A DNA stretch of 6,985 bases from positions 1 through 6,985 of the forward strand of contig JAEZVM010000408.1 in NCBI GenBank assembly GCA_023420795.1, in the 5' to 3' direction. A program made the position numbers and the translations under genes. The notes under the pieces are model-generated. The model saw only the letters and a list, made by a program, of their open reading frames with translations. It ran no database searches and had not been told where the DNA came from. Numbering within the stretch: position 1 is the stretch's first letter; each line of letters opens with the position of its first letter. Origin of the DNA: Pseudomonadota bacterium (GTDB taxonomy: Bacteria; Pseudomonadota; Gammaproteobacteria; Burkholderiales; Burkholderiaceae_D). Below are positions 1-6,036 of this stretch, one piece after another.

Positions 1-1
1 G

Positions 2-1831
2 TGGGCGGGATGGCCGTTCTTTACGCGCGGCGTGCAATCGATCGTCAACCGCAGCCCGAACATGTGGACACTGATTGGACTGGGTGTCGCAGCCGCCTAT
101 GCCTACAGCGTCGTCGCCACGATTGCCCCTGAGCTGTTCCCCGCGACCTTCCTTCAGGAGGGCCGGGTCGGCGTCTATTTCGAGGCGGCCGCCGTCATCG
201 TCTCGCTGACGCTGCTCGGTCAGATCCTGGAGTTGCGGGCGCGGTCGCAAACCTCCGCCGCGATCAAATCCCTGCTCGGCCTCTCCCCCAAGACGGCGCG
301 CCGCATTCATCAGGACGGCACGGAAGAGGATATTCCGCTCACGCATGTGCATATCGGCGACATGCTGCGGATCCGCCCCGGCGAGAAAGTGCCGGTCGAT
401 GGCATCGTGCTCGAAGGCGAAAGTGCGGTCGATGAATCCATGCTGACCGGCGAGCCGATCCCGATCACCAAGCGGCCGGACGACAAGGTCATTGGCGCTA
501 CGCTCAATACCAGCGGCAGCTTGGTGATGCGCGCGGAAGTGGTGGGCTCGCAAACCATGCTGTCGCAAATCGTGCAGATGGTGGCGCAGGCGCAGCGCTC
601 GCGCGCGCCGATGCAACGGCTGGCGGACGTGGTCGCCGGCTATTTCGTGGTCGTTGTCGCCGTGATCGCGCTGATCACCTTCGTCGTCTGGGGCTTGATC
701 GGCCCCGCGCCCAGCTGGGTATATGGCTTCGTCAATGCGGTGGCGGTCCTCATCATCGCCTGCCCCTGCGCCCTAGGGCTGGCCACACCGATGTCGATCA
801 TGGCGGCGACCGGGCGCGCGGCCACCCAGGGAGTGCTGTTCCGGGATGCGGCTGCCATCGAAGGCTTCAAGAAGGTCGATACGCTGATCGTGGACAAGAC
901 CGGCACCTTGACCGAAGGCAAACCAGCATTCGACCGGGTGATCCCGGCTTCCGGCTTCAGCGAACAGGACGTGCTGGTGGCCGCCGCCAGTATCGACCAG
1001 GGCAGCGAGCATCCGCTGGCGCAGGCCATTGTCGCCGAGGCGCGTCAGCGCGGAATTGAACTGCACAAGCCGGAGTCATTCGAGTCGTCCAGCGGCATCG
1101 GCGTGCGCGGCGTGGTCGCTGGCCATCGCATTGCGCTGGGCAATACCAAGTTGATGGATGACGAAAACGTTGACTGGCATGCACTGAGCGGCGAAGCCGA
1201 AGGCTTGCGCGGCGAAGGCGCGTCCGTCATGTATCTGGCGGCCGACGGCCAGCTAGTGGGGCTGGTGGCCGTTTCCGATCCAATCAAGGCGACCACCCAG
1301 GAAGCGCTGGACTTGCTAAAACATACCGGCCTCACCGTGGTCATGGCCACTGGCGATGGCGTCACCACTGCAAGGTCAGTGGCAGGCAAGCTCGGCATCT
1401 CCGAGGTCTATGGCGAGGTCAAGCCGCAGGACAAGCTCAACCTGGTGGAACGCTACCAGTCGGAAGGGAGGATCGTGGCGATGGCGGGCGATGGCATCAA
1501 CGATGCGCCGGCGCTGGCCAAGGCCAATGTCGGCATTGCGATGGGCACCGGTACCGACGTGGCAATGAACAGCGCCCACGTGACGCTAGTCAAGGGAGAT
1601 TTGCGCGGCATTGCCCGCGCCCGGGAGATTTCCGTCGCGACCGTGCGCAACATGCGGCAGAACCTGGGGTTTGCCTTTGTCTATAACGCGCTTGGTATTC
1701 CTCTGGCGGCCGGCCTGCTGTATCCGTTCACTGGCCAGCTGCTGTCCCCGATCATCGCGGCGCTGGCGATGAGCCTAAGTTCCGTCTCGGTCATCACCAA
1801 CGCGCTGCGGCTTCGCGGAACCGGAAAGTAG
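2..1831 (+). CDS. copA: Copper-translocating P1B-type ATPase CopA, 5' end cut by window
   Basis: This inner-membrane pump exports Cu(I) (possibly also Ag(I)) from the cytosol at the cost of ATP. The frame is open from base 2, where it encodes WAGWPFFTRG, a segment found in the interior of CopA, so the GTG at 32 is not the true start. About 609 residues remain; the N-terminal metal-binding domain(s) and first membrane helices lie outside. Visible landmarks are the actuator TGEP (446-457), the ion-binding CPC in membrane helix 6 (761-769), the phosphorylated Asp in DKTGT (from 893), the SEHP motif of the nucleotide domain (1004-1015), and GDGINDAP (1487-1510). The C-terminal helices carry YN (1682-1687) and MSLSS (1769-1783), the residues that mark the Cu(I)/Ag(I) class rather than Zn/Cd/Pb pumps. 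The gene ends at TAG, 44 bases before the next gene. Its promoter is outside the window. Confidence 0.97.
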   Translation, partial: WAGWPFFTRGVQSIVNRSPNMWTLIGLGVAAAYAYSVVATIAPELFPATFLQEGRVGVYFEAAAVIVSLTLLGQILELRARSQTSAAIKSLLGLSPKTARRIHQDGTEEDIPLTHVHIGDMLRIRPGEKVPVDGIVLEGESAVDESMLTGEPIPITKRPDDKVIGATLNTSGSLVMRAEVVGSQTMLSQIVQMVAQAQRSRAPMQRLADVVAGYFVVVVAVIALITFVVWGLIGPAPSWVYGFVNAVAVLIIACPCALGLATPMSIMAATGRAATQGVLFRDAAAIEGFKKVDTLIVDKTGTLTEGKPAFDRVIPASGFSEQDVLVAAASIDQGSEHPLAQAIVAEARQRGIELHKPESFESSSGIGVRGVVAGHRIALGNTKLMDDENVDWHALSGEAEGLRGEGASVMYLAADGQLVGLVAVSDPIKATTQEALDLLKHTGLTVVMATGDGVTTARSVAGKLGISEVYGEVKPQDKLNLVERYQSEGRIVAMAGDGINDAPALAKANVGIAMGTGTDVAMNSAHVTLVKGDLRGIARAREISVATVRNMRQNLGFAFVYNALGIPLAAGLLYPFTGQLLSPIIAALAMSLSSVSVITNALRLRGTGK

Positions 1832-1875
1832 GGTCGCGCCGAATCAAAAACCACGTTAACCGATAAGCCATCTCG

Positions 1876-3198
1876 ATGTCCTCTACCCCACTCACTACAT
1901 TGCCATCTGCCATGCCCACCCTGGTCGAGCGCTATAAGGCCGATCCCGAATCGGTCTATAACACCTGGTTCATCGGCGGCGAAGAACGCATGAAGGCATT
2001 CGGCGCCATCCGTCGCGGCGTGCGCGACACGGTCGACGCGATCGCCGCCGGGACCTTCGGCAATGACTTCCGCGGCTCGCCGCTGGAAACCGTCCTCATT
2101 GCGATTACCGAGCAACAGCAGGTGTTCGAAGGTGCTGCGCATCCCTTTTACTGGAAACCGAAGCTGCGTATCCCGGACATTTACGAAAATGAATCCAACA
2201 AGCAAAAATTCGGCGCATTCCTGCATGCCTGTCTGAACGCGACGCGCGAGGAGCAACTGCTTGATGAAATCAGCCGCCTGGCGGCCGCCAACATCAAGGG
2301 ACTGGGACCGGCGGTCGCAAGCATCGTGTATTTTCTGCATCCGACGCTGATCCCGCCATTCAACACCGCCATCCTCAACGGTTTCAACGCCTTGTTCGGC
2401 ACCAGGCTCAAGCTCGGTTCCTGGCCCAGCTATCTGTCGATGCGGGAAGCGGTCGTGCAAGCCAATCTCGCGCATCGGAGTCTCCTGTCGAAAGACCTGG
2501 GCGCCATCGCCGGGCTGCTGTTCGAAATCGGCAGCGGACGGCTGATCATTGCCGACAATGCCGACGTGGCATTGCGAACGCTGCAAGTCAATGCGGAAAA
2601 GCTGGCCCAGAAACGTCATCAGCAAGTGATCGAGCAACAGCGCGAGGACTCCGAGCACACGCAAGTTCAGCACATGCTGATTCGCATCGGCCGTGCGCTG
2701 AAATACAAAGTCTATGTGGCGCGCAACGATCGGCATCGTTCCTGTCATGGCGAAGCGTTTGCGCTGCTTACCACCGACAAACTACCTGATTTCGGCGCAT
2801 CGGCCGAGGTGGCAAGCACGATCGGCCTAATCGATGTGATCTGGCTTAGTGCTGACGGCGCGCAGATCATGTGTGCATTCGAGATTGAAAAGAGCACGTC
2901 GATTTATTCCGGCATTCTGCGCATGAAGGATCTGGCTCGGTCGCTGCCGCACCAGAACTGTCATTTTTACCTGGTCGCGCCGGGCAAGCGCAAACAGGAA
3001 GTCATGGCGCAAATGAGCCGCCCTGCCCTACGCGATACCGAATCGGGCTTCCCGCTTGGATACATTCCATTCGAGCTGCTGAAGGAACACTGCGATGCGC
3101 TGTGCCGGTTCGGCGACGATCTCGGCATCCTCAAAAAGATCGCCGATTTCGGCGTAACACAGGCGATCTCTGCCGATACGTTGGGAAGCCTGGCATAG
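1876..3198 (+). CDS. Putative HhH / PD-(D/E)XK nuclease-like protein, 440 aa
   Basis: I do not recognise a named gene. Residues 1-220 are helical and contain a helix-hairpin-helix-like segment, IKGLGPAVAS (140-149), followed about 14 residues later by PPFNTAI (160-166), an arrangement like HhH DNA glycosylases. Residues about 240-260 are a charged Gln/Glu/Lys-rich linker that may form a coiled coil. The C-terminal half (about 261-400) has features of a PD-(D/E)XK fold: a helix with HTQVQHMLIRIG (261-272), then VARNDR (281-286), an acidic D320 in LIDVIW, and E336/E338/K339 in FEIEKSTS. That motif layout is familiar from restriction-like proteins. DNA binding or cleavage is inferred, not shown. 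There are no membrane segments or signal peptide. No good Shine-Dalgarno precedes the ATG at 1876; an in-frame ATG at 1912 is an alternative start. It lies in the copA operon with short gaps on both sides, an unusual place for such a protein. Confidence 0.85.
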   Translation: MSSTPLTTLPSAMPTLVERYKADPESVYNTWFIGGEERMKAFGAIRRGVRDTVDAIAAGTFGNDFRGSPLETVLIAITEQQQVFEGAAHPFYWKPKLRIPDIYENESNKQKFGAFLHACLNATREEQLLDEISRLAAANIKGLGPAVASIVYFLHPTLIPPFNTAILNGFNALFGTRLKLGSWPSYLSMREAVVQANLAHRSLLSKDLGAIAGLLFEIGSGRLIIADNADVALRTLQVNAEKLAQKRHQQVIEQQREDSEHTQVQHMLIRIGRALKYKVYVARNDRHRSCHGEAFALLTTDKLPDFGASAEVASTIGLIDVIWLSADGAQIMCAFEIEKSTSIYSGILRMKDLARSLPHQNCHFYLVAPGKRKQEVMAQMSRPALRDTESGFPLGYIPFELLKEHCDALCRFGDDLGILKKIADFGVTQAISADTLGSLA

Positions 3199-3220
3199 TC
3201 GTTTAACAATCTGATAGTCA

Positions 3221-3225
3221 AGGAG
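3221..3225 (+). promoter_or_regulatory. Ribosome binding site of the DUF2933 gene
   Basis: AGGAG lies six bases before the ATG at 3232, a near-ideal Shine-Dalgarno. It fixes this start over an overlapping ORF in another frame that opens at 3227. Confidence 0.8.
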
Positions 3226-3231
3226 CTTGTC

Positions 3232-3495
3232 ATGCACCATCACGAATTGCACACTGCGCAGCCAGGTGAACAGAAAGCGCCGCCTTTCTGGCGCTCCACA
3301 GCCGGCGTGGTCGTCATCATGCTGGCGGCGATTGCCGCGTTTTATCTGTTGCGTGAGCACTGGGCGCATGTGCTCGGCGGCTGGCCGTACCTGCTGTTGC
3401 TGCTCTGCCCGCTGATGCATATCTTCGGTCACGGCGGCCACGGTGGACATGGCGGCCATAGCCACCGAACCTCCGCCGAAAGAAAAGACGACTAA
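3232..3495 (+). CDS. DUF2933-type small His-rich membrane protein, 87 aa
   Basis: This small membrane protein is of the DUF2933 type, common in copper and heavy-metal clusters and of unknown biochemical role. It starts MHHHELH, has two predicted membrane helices (about 23-40 and 50-62), and the second ends in the characteristic CPLMH (59-63). A Gly/His tail follows (63-78) with GHGG repeats and seven histidines, then a short charged end. The His, Met and Cys residues are good copper ligands, so metal binding at the membrane surface is a reasonable inference. A strong ribosome site lies six bases upstream. It follows the nuclease-like gene by 33 bases and precedes the ATC-hydrolase-like gene by 11, so it is probably cotranscribed with copA. 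Confidence 0.88.
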   Translation: MHHHELHTAQPGEQKAPPFWRSTAGVVVIMLAAIAAFYLLREHWAHVLGGWPYLLLLLCPLMHIFGHGGHGGHGGHSHRTSAERKDD

Positions 3496-3506
3496 TAAGG
3501 CCCCAT

Positions 3507-4184
3507 ATGCGTACGACTCCTGGGAATCGAATCCTCGATGCAGGGCTGGAAAGGCGGCGCCGCCTGAACATACTTATCCGTGTGGTGCCGGCGCTGTTGA
3601 GTCGCTTGCTCAAGCCGGTACTCGGCTGGCGACGCATACCGTTCGTACTGGGGATGCTGGTGAAGGCGCCGCACTACCGAAAAAGATTTGCGCGGCAAAA
3701 CGACGATGCCGGGCTAACCGAAGTAAAACGAACCTTCCTGCTGGTAGGCGTTCTGTACAACATGCTACGTGAGCGTCTGGGTGAGCAGGTTGCCTTTCAT
3801 GTCACCCATGCGTTCATTTTCGAACTCGGGAATGCAGTGCAGCGCCAGGCCTACCTGCCGCCACCCGGGCAGCCGCGCCCGTGGGACTGGTTCCATCGCG
3901 AACATGAAGCGCAGATCACAGAAGGATTCATCCGCAACAACGAAAACGACGGCATTTTCCATTCCGATAATCAGGTCACACTACATATCACGCGCTGCCG
4001 TTTCTTCGAAGCGTTCCATGACATGGGGAATGCCGGCTTGACCGAGGCATTCTGCCGCTCGGATGAAACGGTGTTCAATGAATATTCGCCAGAAATGCGC
4101 TTTCATCGCGGCGCGGAGCTGCCGAACACGATTGCGCGCGGTGCCCGTCGCTGCACCTTTATCTATGATCGCCAGCAGACATAA
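3507..4184 (+). CDS. L-2-amino-thiazoline-4-carboxylic acid hydrolase family protein, 225 aa
   Basis: The C-terminal half matches the ATC hydrolase family, whose founding member opens L-2-amino-thiazoline-4-carboxylate in the Pseudomonas route to L-cysteine. Seen here are ITRCRFFE (161-168) with C164, HDMG (171-174), AFCRSD (181-186) with C183 and D186, a phenylalanine-rich FHRG (199-202), and RCTF (215-218) with C216 near the end; this Cys/Asp spacing is what identifies the family. The N-terminal 60 residues are basic and partly hydrophobic (about 22-54), suggesting membrane association, but no cleavable signal is evident. Many family members are found in settings with no known ATC pathway, so the substrate is uncertain. 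TAAGG six bases before the ATG is a modest ribosome site. The gene is 11 bases after the DUF2933 gene and is probably the last gene of the tightly packed copA run. Confidence 0.82.
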   Translation: MRTTPGNRILDAGLERRRRLNILIRVVPALLSRLLKPVLGWRRIPFVLGMLVKAPHYRKRFARQNDDAGLTEVKRTFLLVGVLYNMLRERLGEQVAFHVTHAFIFELGNAVQRQAYLPPPGQPRPWDWFHREHEAQITEGFIRNNENDGIFHSDNQVTLHITRCRFFEAFHDMGNAGLTEAFCRSDETVFNEYSPEMRFHRGAELPNTIARGARRCTFIYDRQQT

Positions 4185-4339
4185 ACAACTGAGGCGTCAC
4201 CGGATTTTCACAACTACTTTTCTCCCGCGCAACCTGGAGGAACGTGCCGCACCTCGCCGCGTTCGACGCCACAGCGCTCTGGCTGCGCACGGATTACTTC
4301 CCACAATGAACGGCTGAAACACCGCCTTTACACCTCGAA

Positions 4340-4837
4340 ATGAAGAAACGACTTGAACTCGCCGTTTTGGCAACCATGATGCTCGGTCTGGCCTCCACAG
4401 CAGCAGCACAGCAGTCTGCGACATCCGGAATGCAAAAGGGGCTGGCCGGTCTATTCTCCAGCACCAAGGAAGACGAACTGATTGAGCCGGACCAGGCATT
4501 TCAAATGAAGGTGTCCGTCAAGGGACCAAACACTCTGGTTGCAGAGTTGCTGCCCGCCAAGGGCTACTATCTGTATCGGGAAAAGATCCGTTTCACAATC
4601 AAGGACACCAGTGGTGTGGCCATTAATGCGGTCAAGCTGCCAACCGGCGAGATGAAAACGGACCAGATCTTTGGCAGGACGGAAGTCTATCGCAGAGCGG
4701 TCCCGGTCGAAATTGCCTTGAATCGTACTCCCATGGCCAACCGCATCACGTTGGTCGCCTCGTATCAAGGCTGCCATGAAAAGCTGGGAGTCTGTTATCC
4801 CCCGATCGACAAGACGGTCAGCATAGTACTGCAGTAG
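4340..4837 (+). CDS. Secreted stand-alone DsbD N-terminal (DsbD-alpha) domain protein, 165 aa
   Basis: This is a periplasmic protein consisting only of the N-terminal domain of the thiol:disulfide reductase DsbD. It has a Sec signal peptide (1-23: basic MKKR, hydrophobic core, AAA cleavage site). The mature part carries the domain's typical KGYYLYREKI (74-83) and the C-terminal SYQGCHEKLGVCYPP (141-155) with the redox pair C145 and C152. The eight-helix membrane part and the thioredoxin domain of full DsbD are absent; the gene simply stops with TAG after the domain. In full DsbD this domain passes electrons to periplasmic proteins such as DsbC and CcmG; a single-domain form must get electrons from another protein or serve as a thiol or metal ligand. 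The two cysteines have six residues between them, against five in E. coli DsbD as I recall it. No clear ribosome site precedes the ATG, and a 155-base gap separates it from the previous gene. Confidence 0.9.
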   Translation: MKKRLELAVLATMMLGLASTAAAQQSATSGMQKGLAGLFSSTKEDELIEPDQAFQMKVSVKGPNTLVAELLPAKGYYLYREKIRFTIKDTSGVAINAVKLPTGEMKTDQIFGRTEVYRRAVPVEIALNRTPMANRITLVASYQGCHEKLGVCYPPIDKTVSIVLQ

Positions 4838-4855
4838 ACACCGGGCATCGTTATC

Positions 4856-4869
4856 GCGGCGACCGCCGC
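4856..4869. other. Short GC hairpin between convergent genes
   Basis: GCGGC and GCCGC flank a four-base loop (GACC), 19 bases after the stop of the DsbD-domain gene. No run of T follows on either strand, so it would be a weak terminator at best. Confidence 0.3.
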
Positions 4870-4923
4870 TTCGGGTTGTGCTTGAGTTTGCCCCTTACAC
4901 TTCGCAGGAATGCCGTTGCAACC

Positions 4924-4938
4924 GTAGCGTCGCGCTAC
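4924..4938. other. Perfect 6-bp inverted repeat between convergent genes
   Basis: GTAGCG and CGCTAC are perfectly inverted around TCG. The repeat lies between the convergent ends of the DsbD-domain gene and the CopZ-like gene. No T-tract follows, so it may be a weak bidirectional terminator, a protein site, or chance. Confidence 0.3.
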
Positions 4939-5022
4939 ACCATACGAGCTAACAATACCTCTTATATGAGCAGGCACGTCGCCCTCCGGTCTGCCTGTCC
5001 CGCGGAGTACGCGTTGAATCCA

Positions 5023-5277
5023 TCAATGACAACAGCAGCCGCCGGATGATTTGGGTTTCACAGCCTGCGCAGCTTCGGTGCCATAGCCCGCATTGCGCAC
5101 GGCCGCCACCAGTTCTTCCGTCGAGGTCACCTGCTCGTCAAACCTGACCGTCGCTTCGCCGGTCGCGAGCGATACACCGACATGGCCCACTCCATCAACC
5201 TTTCCCAATGCGCTTGTCACTCTGGCGACACAGCTGCCACAAGTCATCCCGGTTACGTTCAAAAGCGTCGTTTGCAT
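5023..5277 (-). CDS. copZ: CopZ-like heavy-metal-associated (HMA) copper chaperone, 84 aa
   Basis: This small cytosolic Cu(I) chaperone has one HMA fold. The metal site is GMTCGSC (10-16) with C13 and C16, followed by the usual helix and strands; NAGYGTE (62-68) ends the domain in the standard way. Length fits CopZ/MerP proteins, but there is no signal peptide, which argues against periplasmic MerP. After the domain a short tail ends in CCCH (81-84), three more cysteines and a histidine that CopZ proteins usually lack. The protein would be expected to hand copper to CopA and to the copper-sensing regulator. An excellent AAGGAG lies seven bases before the ATG (5285-5290), and a MerR/CueR-type promoter lies about 80 bases upstream. 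It is the last well-supported gene of the leftward group and converges on the DsbD-domain gene. Confidence 0.93.
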   Translation of the reverse strand: MQTTLLNVTGMTCGSCVARVTSALGKVDGVGHVGVSLATGEATVRFDEQVTSTEELVAAVRNAGYGTEAAQAVKPKSSGGCCCH

Positions 5278-5284
5278 AGCAATA

Positions 5285-5290
5285 CTCCTT
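5285..5290 (-). promoter_or_regulatory. Ribosome binding site of copZ
   Basis: AAGGAG on the minus strand lies seven bases before the copZ ATG (5277), which settles that start. Confidence 0.85.
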
Positions 5291-5358
5291 TCAAGGGCAA
5301 GGACTCACAACACTTCGGCATCTCCGTGGCCGACATCATGGCCGGCCTGGATGATTTC

Positions 5359-5389
5359 ACTGCAAACCCTGCCATCGTTGGAAGGTCAA
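5359..5389 (-). promoter_or_regulatory. CueR-like copper-responsive promoter and operator for copZ
   Basis: On the minus strand a -35 box TTGACC (5384-5389) and a poor -10 box TGCAGT (5359-5364) are separated by 19 bases, the over-long spacer typical of promoters activated by MerR-family regulators. Between and over them lies the dyad ACCTTCC-N7-GCAGGGT (5366-5386), five of seven positions symmetric, closely like the E. coli CueR site at copA (ACCTTCC-N7-GGAAGGT). The expected start of transcription is near 5352, giving a leader of about 75 bases before copZ. No merR/cueR gene is in the window. Confidence 0.85.
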
Positions 5390-5423
5390 GAAATAAACAA
5401 TGCCTTACTACATTGAGCATTAG

Positions 5424-5780
5424 TTATGCAGCGCGCGAGAACTCTTCGAATGCTGCCACGGCATTGGCGGAGTACATCAGGGAAGGTCCACCGCCCATAT
5501 ATACCGCCATTCCCAGCGCCTCTTCCACTTCAGCTTTAGTGGCACCGAGTTGCACCAGCGCCTTGACGTGGAACCCGATACAGGCGTCGCAATGCGCGGC
5601 CACACCCAACGCGAGCGCGATCAATCTTTTAGTCTTTTGGTTGAGGGCGCCGTCGCGTGTTGCAGCCTGTGCCATTTCACTGAAGCCCTTCATCACATCG
5701 GGAATGTCGCAGCGCAAGGTATCGATATTCTGCGATACAGACTGTGTCAGTTCACGGAAGTTAAGCGGGGATGTACTCAT
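5424..5780 (-). CDS. Carboxymuconolactone decarboxylase / AhpD-like CxxC protein, 118 aa
   Basis: This is an all-helical CMD-family protein of the small AhpD-like kind, in which a CxxC disulfide and a nearby histidine support peroxidase or thiol-reductase chemistry. The motif HCDACIGFH (63-71) gives C64, C67 and H71. The following LGATKAEVEEAL and MGGGPSLMYS segments are typical of the family, and the length is usual. In AhpD a glutamate twelve residues before the first cysteine takes part in proton relay; here that place is R52 (KRLIALAL), so the activity may be altered. The ATG at 5780 has only a weak ribosome site (AAAAGAA). A TTTAAC-N18-TATAAA promoter lies just upstream. It is 146 bases ahead of copZ, which has its own copper promoter, so the two may be only partly coregulated. 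Confidence 0.9.
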   Translation of the reverse strand: MSTSPLNFRELTQSVSQNIDTLRCDIPDVMKGFSEMAQAATRDGALNQKTKRLIALALGVAAHCDACIGFHVKALVQLGATKAEVEEALGMAVYMGGGPSLMYSANAVAAFEEFSRAA

Positions 5781-5800
5781 AGAGATTCTTTTGAAGTCAG

Positions 5801-5830
5801 TTTATAAATTAGGTACTTTTTGGAGTTAAA
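5801..5830 (-). promoter_or_regulatory. Predicted sigma-70 promoter of the AhpD-like gene
   Basis: On the minus strand TTTAAC (5825-5830) and TATAAA (5801-5806) are 18 bases apart, in a locally AT-rich stretch directly before the AhpD-like gene. The -10 box matches consensus at five of six bases; the -35 box is weak. The implied leader is only about 14 bases. Confidence 0.45.
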
Positions 5831-5845
5831 GGTACATTGTCCAAA
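5819..5845. promoter_or_regulatory. Operator-like inverted repeat over the AhpD-like promoter
   Basis: TTTGGA and TCCAAA are inverted around 15 bases and cover the predicted -35 box. A second, overlapping palindrome, GTCCA-AA-TGGAC (5839-5850), and a direct repeat AGGTAC (5811-5816 and 5830-5835) lie in the same place. Such clustering suggests a regulator site, but the family cannot be named. Confidence 0.35.
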
Positions 5846-5908
5846 TGGACGTTAGCCCGGGTGGATTTGAGTAAAGGCCCACAACGCGATAATCATTCCC
5901 GGGGTTGG

Positions 5909-5989
5909 TTATTTCTCGGCGCCACCGCATTGTCGAACAACGTGGTCGTAGATGAAGTTTGCAATATTCCTTTCAGGACAAAACACCAC
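5909..5989 (-). CDS. Possible mini-ORF of 26 aa with perfect ribosome site
   Basis: A minus-strand AAGGAGG (5998-6004) stands eight bases before tandem GTG codons (5989 and 5986). The reading frame encodes 26 residues with two cysteines (positions 4 and 21), two aspartate/histidine neighbours in the middle (DH, 15-16), and ends at TAA. It is not recognised. It may be a leader peptide, a small protein, or the decayed end of an older gene: the frame stays open a little upstream of the GTG but has no better start. The perfect ribosome site is the main support; the length is too short for codon statistics. Confidence 0.25.
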   Translation of the reverse strand: MVFCPERNIANFIYDHVVRQCGGAEK

Positions 5990-6036
5990 TTTGATTGCCT
6001 CCTTCAGCCGGCATCGACACCGGCCGGGACAGTTTC

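Noticed and set aside
32..34. GTG as the start of copA
   Set aside because: The same frame is open from base 2 and encodes WAGWPFF, an internal CopA segment, so the true start is upstream of the window.
1681..2748. A 355-codon open frame on the minus strand overlapping copA and the nuclease-like gene
   Set aside because: It runs antisense to two convincing genes, crosses the boundary between them, and its translation is low in complexity typical of GC-rich shadow frames.
4244..4309. A 21-codon GTG frame after GGAGG in the gap before the DsbD-domain gene
   Set aside because: The spacing from GGAGG is only three bases, the peptide is unrecognised, and no promoter or conservation can be seen.
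4971..4997. CAGGCA / TGCCTG inverted repeat as a copZ terminator
   Set aside because: The loop is 15 bases, the stem only six, and no T-run follows on the minus strand.
5402..5418. Hairpin CAATG/CATTG after the AhpD-like gene as a terminator
   Set aside because: The stem is five mostly AT pairs with an eight-base loop; a short T-rich tail follows, but the structure is too weak to call.
5182..5829. A 215-codon plus-strand frame across copZ, its promoter and the AhpD-like gene
   Set aside because: It is antisense to two recognised genes, has no ribosome site, and spans the regulatory region between them.
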